Assembly (NCBI GenBank): GCA_905147135.1
Contig: LR990052.1
Span: 12,090,200-12,154,199 of the forward strand
From: Blastobasis lacticolella
Taxonomy: Eukaryota; Arthropoda; Insecta; Lepidoptera; Blastobasidae
Length of the DNA: 64,000 nt
Reading direction: 5' to 3'
The notes below the pieces were generated by a model, which saw nothing but the letters and a program-made list of their open reading frames with translations, searched no databases and was not told the DNA's origin. A program made the translations under genes and the position numbers. Below, piece by piece: positions 1-12,235 of the stretch (positions are counted from its first letter, which is position 1; the number at the start of each line of letters is the position of its first letter).

Positions 1-325
1 TTGTACGTTGGCGTTATATTACTCGTGAACGGGTGCTGCCTTGGTGGACTGGCTTACTCATGCTGTAGTTTTAGGTGGTTTTTCTTAATTATACTAGACA
101 TACCTATATAATATATCGAAAGCGGTCCGTCTCGGCCTGGCATTGTCGAGCACGGTCCGGTCGTGGTTGGCGTGGGGTGGGTTTGCTGCGGCCGTAGGGT
201 GGTCAGCGTGTCACTGTGTGTTTCCTTCCTACTTTCCCTACTCCCCTCCTTTTTGACGATTGAAAGAGATATTGAATGTCCTAATCAATAAAGAAATTTT
301 GAATTTTGAGTTTGAATTTTGAATT
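1..325 (+). mobile_element. Non-LTR retrotransposon 3' UTR with TTGAATTT tail
   Basis: A moderately GC-rich segment (about 120-240) is followed by GAATGTCCTAATCAATAAAG and a simple tail built from repeats of TTGAATTTTGAG-like units. This is the usual 3' end of lepidopteran Jockey/R1-type LINEs. The coding part, if any, lies outside the window. Confidence 0.55.
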
Positions 326-779
326 GAGACAGACACAAAACGGTTTTCATCATCAGTTAGAGAATTTTTTCCGGAAGGTTTATATATTGTACCTATTATA
401 CCTTCTGGCATTAAAGGCTCGCTACGTTATTTATCATTTTTCAAATACCTATTTATAAAGTAACTCCTAGATATCAATCAATAAACCGTGTAAGCTCGGA
501 AATCTCCTGTAAATTTTGTTCAAATAAAATCAAACTCACATTTCTCATTTCAATTGTTCAGATTGCGCAAAAACACTGGCACAGCCACGGGCAAGTGTGA
601 CGTCATAGATGCAGTCACACTTCTGAAGTGTCAAAGATAGTGCCGTCCGTACACAGCCGTTCACCCCAACCATACCGTAACATGCTGAAGATTTTATCTC
701 TCCGAACCATCGTTATTGCGTTGAGGTGTGACTCTCAAAACTGATTTTTAGAAATCTATACATAGTATAAAACAAAACC

Positions 780-965
780 GGTTCCTGTCCCTATGCTTCT
801 ATGTATGTTTCTGTACGCTCCTGTCTTTTAAACTACATAACAGATTTTAGTGCGGTTTTCAATAATAGAGTGATTCAAAAGGGATGTTTATAAGTAACAA
901 AAGAAGTAGGTAGGTGTAAATTTGTAGGTGTACTAGAACGAAGTCGCGCCGGGTGTCACTAGTGA
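780..965 (-). repeat. Dispersed repeat with 'CGAAGTCGCGCC' end, copy 1
   Basis: Shares an ordered set of words with 53795-54005, 57710-58270 and 59815-60020: the GTTGCGTAGTTTAAA-like word, the CCGCATTAAAATCCG-like word, a CTTGAATCACTCTAT-like word and a GGCGCGACTTCGTT end. This copy reads in the inverted sense relative to 53795. It is a non-coding interspersed element, class not determinable by eye. Confidence 0.6.
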
Positions 966-1694
966 ATAACATTACTTACACTGGTAGAAAGTTAGATATT
1001 ATGTAGACTACCTACTTATCAAATTGTTTCAGTGAAAAATGATTCCTGAGACTAATCTAGCTGACCAGTCATTGTCTCCAAACCGTGAACGTTATACACA
1101 TGATTGCAAGATGACAAGTGCTACGTCGTGTACACTACGAGCAGATGTTCAAAGATGAAAGGGTGGACATCAACGTCAAAGTAAAACAGTAATCGCTTTA
1201 ATGGCTTTCTTAGCCTGTGCGTTAATTCTCTCAATTAGCCGTTAAGATAAAATGCACTCGGCAAACATAAAATGAGCCATTTTCATCCTTATTAAGTTCA
1301 AAATCCAATCGCATAATTATTTATTGCCCCGTTTTACGACTCTTTGTTCTGCTCACATTTGCATTGGCACGTGGCGTGCTTGGGAGAAATGTTAATGGCT
1401 TAGGTATATTGTAATATTATGGGCTTCAATGTAACCTGCTGTTTTGATCGACGATTGATAAGTTTCCATCGATGGAAAACTTCATAATCACCATTTGAAA
1501 AGTATTTCGTCACCTACTAAACTACGGTGCTTATGATTTCAGTATTATGTGTGCACTTATTGTTTTATGTAGTACCTAATCTGTATCCATTACTTTCTTA
1601 GTTTGGTTCCTCGTACTTACGTATGTAGTAGGTGCCTAATGGAAACATATTAAGATCTTAGTAATATTAAAAACATACACATACATAACATAAA

Positions 1695-1835
1695 CATCTC
1701 TCTTCTGTAGGCCTGCTGGAAGAAATTTCTTTTTAGAAATAAGCAGCGCCTGTTGTGTCTTTTGTTCTGTTATATTTCTCTGTATATCATTATTGTGTAC
1801 AATAAACAGTTAAATAAAATAAAATAAATAAATAA
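1695..1835 (+). mobile_element. LINE 3' UTR fragment
   Basis: Has the GGCCTGCTGGAAGAAATTTC ... AAATAAGCAGCGCCTG wording and the GTGTACAATAAA signal followed by a short AAATA-rich tail, as in many lepidopteran non-LTR element 3' ends. No coding sequence remains. Confidence 0.6.
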
Positions 1836-2591
1836 TTTAGCTTGATTAGCCTTTGTATCCGTCTATCAAGACGTACCTACATACCTACTGCATGGATTTA
1901 TATGTAAATTCGCACTCAGATAGACCATGGCCTGGTATAGCTTTATGCTGGTATTAGCTGGTTTTATGAAGGACTACGCGAAGCAAGTCACAGAGCAACG
2001 CTGTCATACCTATATCAACTACCTACAGAAAATGATTTGAAATTAAGACACTTCGCTTCTCCTCATCGTCGTCACCTCATCGGACTGGAACTCTCTGCTT
2101 GATTTACTATTCCCCGATAAGTAACCCTTGGGGTCTTCAAGTCTTCAAGATCGTCGCTTTAAAACAGATGAGTTGAGGTGAAGTCAAATGAAAGGCTATT
2201 AATAATAAAAGAAATCGTCCTTATTCTTCTCTTTTAGTAGAAAAACATTCTCAGATTAAAATTTGTGATGTCTTGGCTTATTAGCTAAGATCTTACCCAC
2301 GCTACAAGTACGTAATTCGACATAAGGAAATGATTATTTAACATTTAACAATCCAAGGAATTCGAGAGATTTATTATCGTCTCGGCCAGCAGACATGGCC
2401 AATATTAGCTGCAAATATTTGCACAAATCTTGTACACCATCAGACATTTTAACACCAAACATTGTAGAATCCTAATTTGTGTTTCCGAGGCCTCGTAGTA
2501 GTCCCCGGCCTCGCAACGGCGTTATTACATAATTTGACAAAAATAACTATAATTCCACATTGAGACGTTGTACTGATAAGTTATTTTTAGA

Positions 2592-2690
2592 CGTTAGTAT
2601 TCAAGTAATGTACATAATTCAGAAAACAGTCATTGGTACATACATTTCGGCACAGGGGTTCGAACCCAGTAGGATCTAAGTCCGAAGGGA
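2592..2690 (-). mobile_element. SINE family A, truncated copy a
   Basis: Carries the head region of the SINE described at 20667-20960: the TAATGTACATAATTCAG and CAGTCATTGGTACAT words and a B-box-like GGTTCGAACCC, here as its complement. The 3' body is missing. SINE sense is the minus strand. Confidence 0.6.
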
Positions 2691-3261
2691 ATTATTTGTG
2701 AACATTCAAAAATTAATTTTTTTTCATTTATTTTATGAATGTTCACCGATATTTTCGTTCTGACTATAAATGTTTTAAAGATCCATTAAGGTAACAAAAA
2801 GTAAAAAATATAAATGCAAAGCCCAATTTCAGCTATGCCCTAGATACAATCATTCATGGATATAGATAGCTGTGACAAACAAATTGCGTACATACGTACT
2901 AATCATTGTCAACGTTTGCCCGACCAGCAAAAATGCGGTTACGCAAACCTTCAGGAAGTGTCGAGGATGTTCCACCCGTTATCAGTGGTTACGGGAAACA
3001 GCGGCTATGACGCGCTTGCCAAAAACTACTGCGGACTTTGTATCAGAAAATAACAGTAGAAATATCGGGAGTGGATACCCACCCGCAACGTAAAACCCAC
3101 TCTCGCAAGTCAACGCAATGTTCTGACACTATAACAAGAATCTTACTGAAATTGTCGTATCATGCCAGTAAAAATTTTGTGCATTCTATTTTATTTTTAG
3201 AAATACCTAATTTATTTTTAAGATTTACTTTAAGTAAGGAACTACAAAACATGAAAAGAAT

Positions 3262-3535
3262 ATGATGACCTAAGTGGTTCAGTTGGTTAACATGCCGTCT
3301 GCCGTCTGCCGTCTGCCACGCAGGGGTCCCGGGTTCGACTTCCGGGTGAGCAGAAATTTAAATGATGAATTTTTATTTCTGTTACGGGTCTGATTGTAGT
3401 AGGTATGTATGGATTAAAAAAAGTAAATAAGTACCAGTTATCTAACACCCATAACACAAGCTTTGCTTACTTTGGGGCTAGATGGTGCTGTGTGAATTTT
3501 CCCAAGCATATTTATATTTATATATTTATTTATGA
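3262..3535 (+). mobile_element. tRNA-headed SINE (family B) with LINE-like 3' tail
   Basis: The head has an A-box-like TGGTTCAGTTGGTTAACATG and a B-box GGGTTCGACTTCC spaced as in a tRNA gene, so a Pol III internal promoter is plausible. A 7-bp unit (GCCGTCT) is repeated three times between the boxes. The tail holds ACACAAGCTTTGCTTACTTT and GCTAGATGG...GCTGTGTGAA, followed by a TTTATATTTA run. The same tail recurs alone at 40930-41005, which suggests it is borrowed from a LINE. Confidence 0.75.
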
Positions 3536-3964
3536 CATTTTTACAACTATTGTGCTCTCTGTGGGCTTTTACTAAATAATATAATTTACTTGCGTTGTAT
3601 CAAGGACACCGCAGTATTAACTCCCAAGGGCGTTAATCAAGAAAAGTGGAGGCTTTACGAGTACGATATTTGTCTGCCTACTTTGTGAGGCGAGATTGAA
3701 ATCAATATCTAGAACAATGCCACTTTTCATAGAACCAAATACGAACGAGTAATAAACAAGTTTATATGCGATGTAATGATTTATTTCTTCCTTGCTGTTT
3801 AAATATGTGCGTTGCACAAATTGCCTGTGACTGGAAAGGTTAGATGTATCTCGTCACAGGGTTACAACTCATCCTGTTCGCAACTTGTCACTTAATTTGT
3901 CTACGACGAGGATTTTTGTTGTAAAATACATATTATAATTATTTTGGTCTACACTAATATTAAC

Positions 3965-4110
3965 AGTTTGTATGTTGAGGGTAATATCGGGAACTACATA
4001 ATCGATTTTGAACCTCTCATTTATTCCTGAGTGACATAAGATTCTTTTCATGCCGGAAATATATTTGCATCCTGCGGAATAGTTGAATGTATACAGGTTG
4101 GTAATAATGG
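3965..4110 (+). repeat. Dispersed repeat (CCGATTTTGA module), copy 1
   Basis: Shares GTTTGTATGTTGAGGGTAAT, CGATTTTGAA, a GAGTGACATA word and CCGGAAATA in order with 15780-15990. Such modules are remnants of non-coding lepidopteran elements. Confidence 0.5.
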
Positions 4111-4562
4111 GGGAACGGCTAGTACGATCTGCCAAATCTTGGAAAATTTTCAAGGCAGATCTCGGGCTCTAAAAAAAGCGGGCGAAAAGCATAACCGGGA
4201 CATTAACGTCATGATTATTTTATTTAATTTTATAAACAGTACGATGAAAATCGCGGGGAACGGCAAGTATGTTATAATAATGTTTCTCTACCTAATAATA
4301 GCGCTAAAGAAGCAAATAGAGCCACACTTAAAACAAACGAAACAGGAAAAATGTAAAGCTGCAGTTAATTAACTGCTGTAAGTCGGTCAAATCGTTACTG
4401 TCATCGTTTGTTATTAATTACACAACGTCAAGTAAATGAACCCGACGATGTGTTGTGTGCAACGGGCGACGTGTTCAATTAATTTTGTTGCGATACGATG
4501 ACACTGTCATTCACCAACGATATTAACACACATTGTGTGTGAACATCATACATACATACAAC

Positions 4563-4830
4563 CCCTTACACTCGTGGGTGTCGTACACCTAATGCTTTCT
4601 AGACAAAATATCGAATGTCTTCATAGGCTGGAAAATGGGCAGCAGCTTTTTACATTGTTATATTTATAACACTGCGATTATGGCAATAACTTCCTCTTTC
4701 GTGGGAGAGGCCCAAGTCCTGCAGTGGAATGTTATGGGCTGTGATTTGTGTGTGTGTGTGTGTCCCACAGGTGGGGTAGGCAGAGACTATGGACCGCCTC
4801 TTTGCTCTGTCCTGACACAAACGCCCTAAC
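4563..4830 (-). repeat. Interspersed repeat family C, copy 1, with (GT)n
   Basis: Inverted relative to 24424-24718 and 49678-49895. Shared words include ACTCGTGGGTGTCGTACA, TTTCGTGGGAGAGGCCCA and GGCAGAGACTATGGACCGCC. A (GT)8-like microsatellite sits at 4748-4764 inside the element. Non-coding; likely a SINE or LINE 3' end that is common in moths. Confidence 0.65.
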
Positions 4831-7014
4831 CTCACATATATCCACAACTCTTTTCATACATCTCCTTTTATTCTTGCCACTTCGGACCCCAGCTTTTACG
4901 GACAGAGTGTGTGTGAACACTAAAGAAGAAAACACAACTGAAAGGACTTAAACAAAGGGACAACGAAATTCGGAATAGACATCAGTCATCGAACTAGGTC
5001 GAGAAGATGAGTGCACATTGATTAGATAAGTTTTGTAATTTGTAATGTCACTGTGAACAGCAAATGTGTTTTTATCGTAGCCCGCGGAATTTAAAAGGAA
5101 AAAAGATGCATATTATTGACGTAGGTAGATATGATACTAGTACCTAATGGAAATCAGTTTACCGTGTTTCTACATTTGTTTAGTTAAGTGAAACATTGTG
5201 GTGTATTAATAAAAAGCCGTCTGAGGTCAGTAACGACAGATAAATTCTTATCGTACAAGTGTAATGTCCATTAGGTATAGGTATTAAAAGTAGGAGTATC
5301 AGTAGGAGATCCGGCCATAGTAACAGCCTTCCTCGTCTGTTATTCAGAGAAATCATTCATTATACGAGACCATATGACTCCAATTAGACAAAAATATGAG
5401 TTACCCTGGTCCTTCTATGGGGTTGCCATAGGGATAATCTACCCTCATCTGTTATTTGATTGAATTATTTGTCAAATGAATGGTATTTGTTCCCCTACCT
5501 TTCTATATTATACAGTCAATATATGCCAATAAAAGTTCAATATAAAACTTTCAAAATCATTTATATTATAAATTGTAGCTTGTGGCCAATCTTGAATAAA
5601 CTTTCTGAGCTTTTCAACCTTCGGCTTCGGCCAGAAATTGACCTTCGGTCGGACGCTACTACGCGGTGACTACGCTGTACAGGTACAGGTACGCGTTTGC
5701 TGTCCGGTTTGCAAGCGGTGACTTATAAACGGGTCCTTGAGGTAATTATCGCTTTGGTAAAATGTAGCGTAAGATAACGGGGGAAAGATTTGGTACTGAA
5801 CTGCGGTAGATCAATATCACTCAATATTTAGGATGGAAAGAGATACATAGGAACGACCTTCAAATAATTCTGTGTAGACACAGTTCCAAGAATAACCAAA
5901 TACGTACCTATTGATTGTTATTGAATTGCTATACACTTTCCATAGGCAGTGAGATATTCACTTCTTCTGTAAACCGCAATCCTTATCTGTCTATGAAAAC
6001 CGTATTTAATATGGGTAATCTGTTCTATTTTACACGTTCTTTACACATAAAGCAACTAATGGCTAGTCGACAGACTTACATATTTTTTTATCGGACGTTT
6101 AACGTAAATATTTCAGTAGCCGAGGGCTAGTTCAAAGCGCACCGCGTGTAAGATTCGGCCGAAGTATTGAAAAACAATAAACAAAAGTGAGTGTTCGATC
6201 GACCCAGTGGCTAACACGTAATATGTGTTCGGACAAAAACTGGGTGAGTGCTGGTGTTGTAACTTATTTTAGTCTTTTCCACGAACACTGCCTGTTTGGG
6301 AACTGTTACCAACAACTCCAAGACGGCCTGGATCTGCCGCAGGAGTTGTAGTTCCTAGTTAATTACACACACTTGCGTTAACATACTAGGTGAATAGTCT
6401 CGGCAGCCGATTGGCTACATGTGATGATATTTTTTATTCTGTCTAGGGGTTTAGGCTTTAAAATGTAACAGACAGTCAGAAAGAGTTGCTTGTACTTTCG
6501 CATACAGAGTATTCATTCAGGGAGGGACGGAAAAGAACTCTACATTTTAAATACGTTTTCTGTAAAGCCGAATACAAAATGTATTACCTACCTAGCTAGA
6601 TAAATGCCTATTTACTACACATTTTATAAATCATAAAACCTTTGTGCGAACAAAATAAGGTCATGCTTAATTATCTTATCAGTAAAACTGTGTAACAAGG
6701 TTTAAATTAATTGGCACAAAAGAAGTTGCCGAATTCTTTGAAAACATTCTTAGTGGACCCACTAGCGGTATTATAACAAAATTAATAAACGTGGTGATTT
6801 GAAACTAAATATCTGTATATTCGTATTTCCCAGGGCTTGTGGACTTTAACGATAATGGAACTGCTGTAATTTGTAGTACGTACCTACCTATACGTATTTA
6901 TACACGCCACTCCCTGCAAATAAAGCATGACGAATTAAAAACACTTTTAAGACCTGCCCATTTTTGTTTCGCAAAACTCAATCACCTCTACCAAGGGCCG
7001 ACCGCAAAAATACG

Positions 7015-7400
7015 GAGCGTCGCATTAAAGGCGGACGTTGGCATTCATTTTAAATGTTTATCTCTTAATTTACATAATGGAGTCGCACGCGCAGACTGCA
7101 CGGGGACGCTCCGCGCCGTATCTACGAGGATTCGATTTATGTACCCACTCGGCGACTATCTCCCCGCGCCATAATCCTCGTTCGGCCAAAGGTTTTATCG
7201 TATTAAAACACGGCAGTTCTTTTACGTTTTATTTAAGTCCCCTTGCCGATGTTAGCGAGCCGTTTCATACAATTAGGCATTTCGAAACCGAGCACCTTAA
7301 AGGAGCACGTAAACAATCCTACGCAGCAATTTCCCGAGAGCACCGCACCGACATCAATCACTCATAAATCGAGATCGTTCGCCGGCCGAGACACATGTAG
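7015..7400. promoter_or_regulatory. GC-richer, repeat-free block; possible regulatory element
   Basis: This block is markedly richer in CpG and lacks recognisable transposon words, while the surroundings are AT-rich. Both strands have open frames of about 110 codons but with no recognisable domain and no paired splice sites that I trust. Conserved intronic enhancers in insects often look like this, but conservation cannot be judged here. Confidence 0.2.
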
Positions 7401-7494
7401 GTAACTAATGGGTGAGCTAGCGCCTGCATGTTAATTACATGCGTTTAATGACGGCGAATGCGCCGGTACCGAGCGCTGTAATTGTATCTAGGCG

Positions 7495-7640
7495 GGTAAG
7501 CGATACCGGCGCGCGCGCAAGGCCGAGTGTGGGCCGCCGGCCGCGCGCCTGGCGCCGCCGCCGCAGCCGCCGCTTTTTGCGAGTGAGCACGCTTCTTTAC
7601 TTCACTTGCAGCAGATACGACGCGTATATTCGCCACTAGC
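7495..7640. promoter_or_regulatory. CpG-rich block
   Basis: A run of CGCGCGC, GGCCGCCGG and GCCGCCGC words in an AT-rich region. The minus-strand frame here is Ala/Arg-rich and not domain-like. A plus-strand CTTCACTTGCAG could be an acceptor, but no good exon follows. Confidence 0.18.
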
Positions 7641-8029
7641 CTTGCGAGGGCTTCGGAACGCTTCGCTGTGACGTAGTGGAAACAAAACGAAACGAATTTG
7701 TAACGAGTACGTCGCTGTAAACTATGCGTTTTAAAAAAATACTTCATTTTGTCCCTACTCATATCTATTGGACGTAAATACGCGCTGACGATATTTATGG
7801 GAATATTTAGTAAAATACCATAAATTAATCCAAAGCACAACAAAGATACGTAAACCATCGAATAGATAAAATCAAAAGCTGCCGCTGGCTTTAACATTTA
7901 TCGTTCGTGAATACGATTTGCTGTTGTATCTAAAACTAGTTGGATCGGCGATAACCACGAAACCTAGCTAGAGGTATTCTACGGTGTTACTACAGAATAC
8001 ATAATAGTACTACAGTAAACATAGTAGTA

Positions 8030-8530
8030 TTTTTTATTGCCTAGGAAGGCACACAGACGTACGGTCCACTAGATGGAAAGCGGCCACCGTCGACCAGGAC
8101 ATCGGCAACTTAAGGGAGCCAGTGCCGGCCTTTGAGGAGCATCGAGACATGCCTTTTAAAAACCCCACGTTATAGTACAAAGGACAGACTTCGGGAGGGA
8201 GCTCATCCCACATCTTGCATGTGCGCTTTAAAAAGACTCATGATGCCCGTACGTTATTTGGATGCCAGACATCCAGATAGTGTGGATGAAATCTATCATA
8301 TCGTACGCAGAAAAGTGACGGTGGCAACAAGTTGAACAGTTCCTTGGAGCATTCCCCATTGTACAGACAGTAGAGAACCCAATGGAGAGAGAGGAGAGGC
8401 AACGTCCCTCCGGAAGCTCAAGGGATCCAAGCCATATTTCAGAAGGAGATAATCGATAATACGAATAGATTCAAGTTTATGTGGAATCAAGTGGAAGGGA
8501 GCAGTACTCCATATAGCGTAAAAACACAGC
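8030..8530 (-). mobile_element. LINE 3' region, decayed
   Basis: Words such as GTACGGTCCACTAGATGG, ACATCGGCAACTTAAGGGAG, GCCGGCCTTTGAGGAG and GGGAGCAGTACTCCATATAG are the ordered 3' region of a very common lepidopteran non-LTR element, read antisense. The expected frame is broken by stops; no protein can be called. Element sense is the minus strand. Confidence 0.6.
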
Positions 8531-9019
8531 AAAAGATAAATAAATACAGCAAAAGTCGATGCCCCCGTATTAAGCACTTTATGGCTTTATTAATCACCAA
8601 AAGTTTTTAGAACATAGCATAGACTTAGGATTTAAAAGTCTCTGTTACAGCAATAAAATTCAAGTTCGGCTATTTTCGAATTTCTGTTTCTGAAGTTTAC
8701 TAAAAAAATTACACATCTATCACTTTGGTGAGAATCAGTTAACAGCTACAACTCACGGCCAGTGTCTATTTTGAGTATAAAACGTTTTTTTTTGTATCTA
8801 CAGCTGTTACACACGCAATAGGTATTGCCTGAAAACGACTTCTTTTTAGGACGGTCAAAACACCCAAGTACACAAACATATTTTGTTTTTTGCATCATAG
8901 CAAAACATAAAAACAATGTGGATGATGTGTGGTAAAAAATACGCTGCTAGGAGAACCGGTGGGACCGCATACCGCGCGCTCGCGGCAAGGCCTCGCGCCA
9001 CCTGCGCTGGCGCACTCAC

Positions 9020-9089
9020 CCACTTTCACATTCGGAGCCGGCGACGCCGCGCTGGCCCGCTGGCCACGGCGGCGAATCTTCCTCTTTGA
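9020..9089 (-). CDS. Possible small exon in GC-rich block
   Basis: On the minus strand a very good acceptor (pyrimidine tract ending CTCCTGTAG) is followed by 70 nt and then a very good donor (GTGG, GTGAGTGCG). Two frames are open. One gives a basic peptide beginning S-K-R-K-I-R-R-R; the other begins K-E-E-D-S-P-P-W-P. Neither resembles the expected second half of a VWC domain, so it is not an obvious continuation of the exon at 13279-13376. It could be an alternative exon, an exon of another transcript or a chance pairing of sites. Confidence 0.25.
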
Positions 9090-9095
9090 CTACAG

Positions 9096-9118
9096 GAGAG
9101 GAGATGCAGCCTCCAAAG
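9096..9118 (+). other. Possible plus-strand 23-nt microexon-like segment
   Basis: On the plus strand a pyrimidine-rich acceptor (TTCCTCTTTGACTACAG) is followed after 23 nt by a strong donor (TCCAAAG, GTGAGG). It overlaps the acceptor region of the minus-strand candidate. This is a motif observation only; transcription is not shown. Confidence 0.12.
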
Positions 9119-12077
9119 GTGAGGTAACACGAGCATCCATGTTTTGCACCCGAACAGCCACCGTTTCGATTTTTCAAGCAGGTTGTTTCTGATGTGTATA
9201 CAGTAATAATGAAGTGTTCACGTTCTAGTAATTGTGACAATCAATTTCTACTCAAAATAAAATAATAGGGCCCAATAAAATCACAAACCGAGCGGTCAAA
9301 GTTCAACCACCTAGTGCCAAAGTCTAACTTGCTGTCATCAAAGATTGATGTTGTAACTTTACAGAAACGAAGCTAGCGGCAATCTAATTGAACAATCCTT
9401 TATATAATTTACAGTAAAACACAGTGTTTAATGTAAGTGTCATACATTCATTGAATAGAATTTATTCAACGGCCGTCCGACTTGATCGAGGATCGTAGGT
9501 ATATTTTCTTTACTTGAAAATAAAACAACATGCGTTCAAAGTACATGTGATCACACGCGCTTACGTAGGTACTTACAGTATAAATCACATTCGGATTACG
9601 ATTAATGCATCTAAAACAACACTTTGAAGTGTTCAATCATTATAGTAACTTAGTCATATTACCAGATTAGTCTGAAACGCTCCATGAATCATAAAAGCAA
9701 GTAAAATGAGCAATATTCTCAAAATATCTATCTTTATCCTACGCGTTGTTCGATACTCTTCAACCACCCGGCGGGCGGCGCAGCGCACTCATTACAGGTA
9801 CTTGACTCAGCAATTTACTTGCACCACACGTTTAACTATACAGTACGATTTATGGGTTATTAATAGAGAGCAGGGCCGCGACAAAAATAGCCACTCGTAT
9901 AGTATTACTTAATTATCGACCTCCAGCTCTCCCCGCGCCCCCGCCGGCGCCCGACGGTTCCACGTTAGACATTACCAGCCATATTCAATTAAATTGTCAT
10001 GAAGGGCCTCTAGGGCTACTATTATGACGAAGCAGTATTTTGCTGTTTATTTATTAATTCGTGAGGAATTTTCAATTTGCACATAATAATACGCGCTTAC
10101 GTCCCGCAGTTGTATTTTACAGCTTTGGTTTACAACCTTAATGCACGGCTTGTGGCCGCGTAATGAGTGAGCTAAGTGCAGATGCAATAAATAAAACAAA
10201 ACAAATTACTACCTACAAATTATTTATCGTCGCGTCGGCTACCTCAACTTCGCCCATTACATAATGAGTATGAATAAAATAAATAAAACTAGCATCTCCA
10301 GCGAATGCAAATGTTGTCAATAAAAGTGAAGCACCACTTAACACGGGCAACAAATTTATTGATAATAAAAACAATGCTTTTGGTATTTAAATATTTTGAT
10401 CTGTTGTTGGGTCTAATAAATTGGCTGTGGTATCTACTACCTACTCCCGAGTAAAGGTTTGCGAAACGGAAAATGCGGCGTTACCCGCACGGCGCGCGGC
10501 GGCGCGGCGACGGCGAACCGGCCGGCGGCGGCGTCGGAGTTTGTAATCCGCGCCTCGATAAATGACATGGCTCATTAAAGTAAGCGGTGCGCGGTAGCCG
10601 CGAGATGCTATCGCCGGCTACTTGACTGCATAAAAAGGCTAATGGCACCCTCGGGTCAACTCGCCGCGCCGCCGGCATGCACCTGCCACCGTGTAATCTA
10701 ACACCGTGTCAATAAATTAACTCGACTCCACACCGATGCGGAAACATCTTTCCCAACCCACTTCTAGTACTCGTTGCCCAATAACATGCCTGTTATACAT
10801 ATCTGGTTAACATAAATTCGAGCCTCCACCGACGGTGTCCGTGGTTGCTATGTGGCACGTGACAAAAAACTCCCATTACCAAAGCAAATGTATATTTTAA
10901 TACAGAATAAGCAATAAATCTCGCGATGGGCTTTCGAATTCCGGGCAAGCCATCCGGCGAGGTGAGATCGGCTGGGAAATACCACTCGCATAGGTGTAGG
11001 TACGACGTTGCTTGCGCCGGCGACACATACCGGCGTTCGTGTCTGATGCTACGATTTTGTTTGAGCTTTTGTCAAGTGGTGCTTGAATTCGCCTATCGCG
11101 TAGTCAGCGAGTTGGAAAAAGTGTAATGTGGAGGAATGTGGACTGGGGCACAGAATAATGGTATGAGAAACAGTTGTGTCGGATTCCTAGAGTCTCGGCT
11201 GCGGTCGCCAGTGGTTCCGCATTGGAGGTTTTTGCGCTGCGCCCGCGCCGCCCGCCGCACGCGCCACGACGCCGCCGCCCACGACAATTCTCGCTATTTT
11301 AATTGCCCATAATAGATACATAATTGAAATCGAGACCCTAAGACATTACCATGTTCCTACGCAATAAATCTGTCGCTGGTCTCAGTAATTATCTTGATGT
11401 TTGTTAATAGAAACGTCGCGTCGATTTTGCTTGCAACAATAACAAGTTCGGGTTCGCTGATTACTAATCAATGTGATTAGGTACTATACGAAATTGAATG
11501 TATGTCCTAATCAAATGTTTAGTAAAGTACTTATTTATACAAATACCTAAGTATATTCAGATGGCTAGAAACACATGACGCTCGGAGTGAGCTAACATAA
11601 CAGGTTCCTCTGGTCTCCAGCCGACGTTGCGACGTGTCAGAGGCGTCATGTAGTTGTATGAACAATTAGCACTTAGCGCCTTTTACGTCTAGCTAATAAC
11701 GCACAAGCTAACGCAACTATTTTATTATCTATATAACGCCATAAAATTGTGTATAATCATATGCATTAGTGTCTATTACGCAGAGCTACGCAACTACGTA
11801 AGTACGACTTGCTGAAAGGTGTATTATATGTATGATGGATGTGTGGTTAGTTATTGTTATTGCTGTAGCTACCTATACGCCAGATTAGCCTCAGTATGAG
11901 CGACCCATAATGATACGAAGCTTTGACCCTGGAGCTCGAGGTGAAACTTGGATTGGATTTTTTGTTATTTTTACCCATAAAACCTACACACTTTACGCAA
12001 GTTGCCTTGGCCAATAAAATAGTAGAATTCTCAAATTTAAAATTCAGTTCTATTTCTCAGTAGCAGTTTCCGTATTA
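9119..12077. other. No gene seen; two GC-rich blocks
   Basis: Mostly unique AT-rich sequence with no exon I can support. GC-rich blocks at about 9930-9960, 10480-10690 and 11200-11285 stand out; the open frames across them are Ala/Arg/Pro-rich and lack domains. Confidence 0.45.
10480..10690. promoter_or_regulatory. CpG-rich, repeat-free block
   Basis: High CpG density with segments such as AAATGACATGGCTCATTAAAG that look unlike transposon sequence. Candidate regulatory element only; no promoter motif is clear. Confidence 0.2.
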
Positions 12078-12235
12078 CACGTTCATCATCATCATCATCA
12101 TCATATCAGCCGAAAGACGCCCACTGCTGGGCGTAGGCCTCCCCCAGAGATCTCAACAGAGGCCAGTCCTATGCCTTCCGCATCCAGTGGGTTACTTATA
12201 CCTATACCCAGTCGGTTCCCGGCATACACGTTACT
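12078..12235 (-). mobile_element. RTE-type LINE 3' end with (GAT)n tail
   Basis: On the minus strand the last coding residues of an RTE-clade reverse transcriptase can be read (SLGEAYAQQW then a stop), followed by a (GAT)n tail seen on the plus strand as (CAT)7 at about 12083-12104. A stop interrupts the frame upstream, so this is a dead 5'-truncated copy. It matches 21355-21507. Confidence 0.8.

Larger units (their letters stand above)
326..2591. other. No gene seen; sparse repeats
   Basis: AT-rich sequence with no exon I can support. It contains repeat fragments listed separately (780-965 and 1695-1835). Short TACCTAC-type runs are common. Confidence 0.5.
3536..8029. other. No gene seen; intronic sequence with repeat pieces
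   Basis: Outside the repeats listed (3965-4110, 4563-4830) I see no exon. The block at about 7015-7400 and the GC-rich stretch at 7495-7580 are low in obvious repeats and are noted separately. 5595-5750 shares short words (ACTTATAAACGG) with 13020-13160 and may be repeat-derived. Confidence 0.45.

Noticed and set aside
2655..2690. tRNA-like GGTTCGAACCC
   Set aside because: It is the B-box part of a truncated SINE with the typical flanking SINE words, not a tRNA gene.
7445..7897. 150-codon minus-strand open frame
   Set aside because: The end is Ala/Arg low-complexity from a CpG block and the beginning is AT-rich translation; no splice sites or domain.
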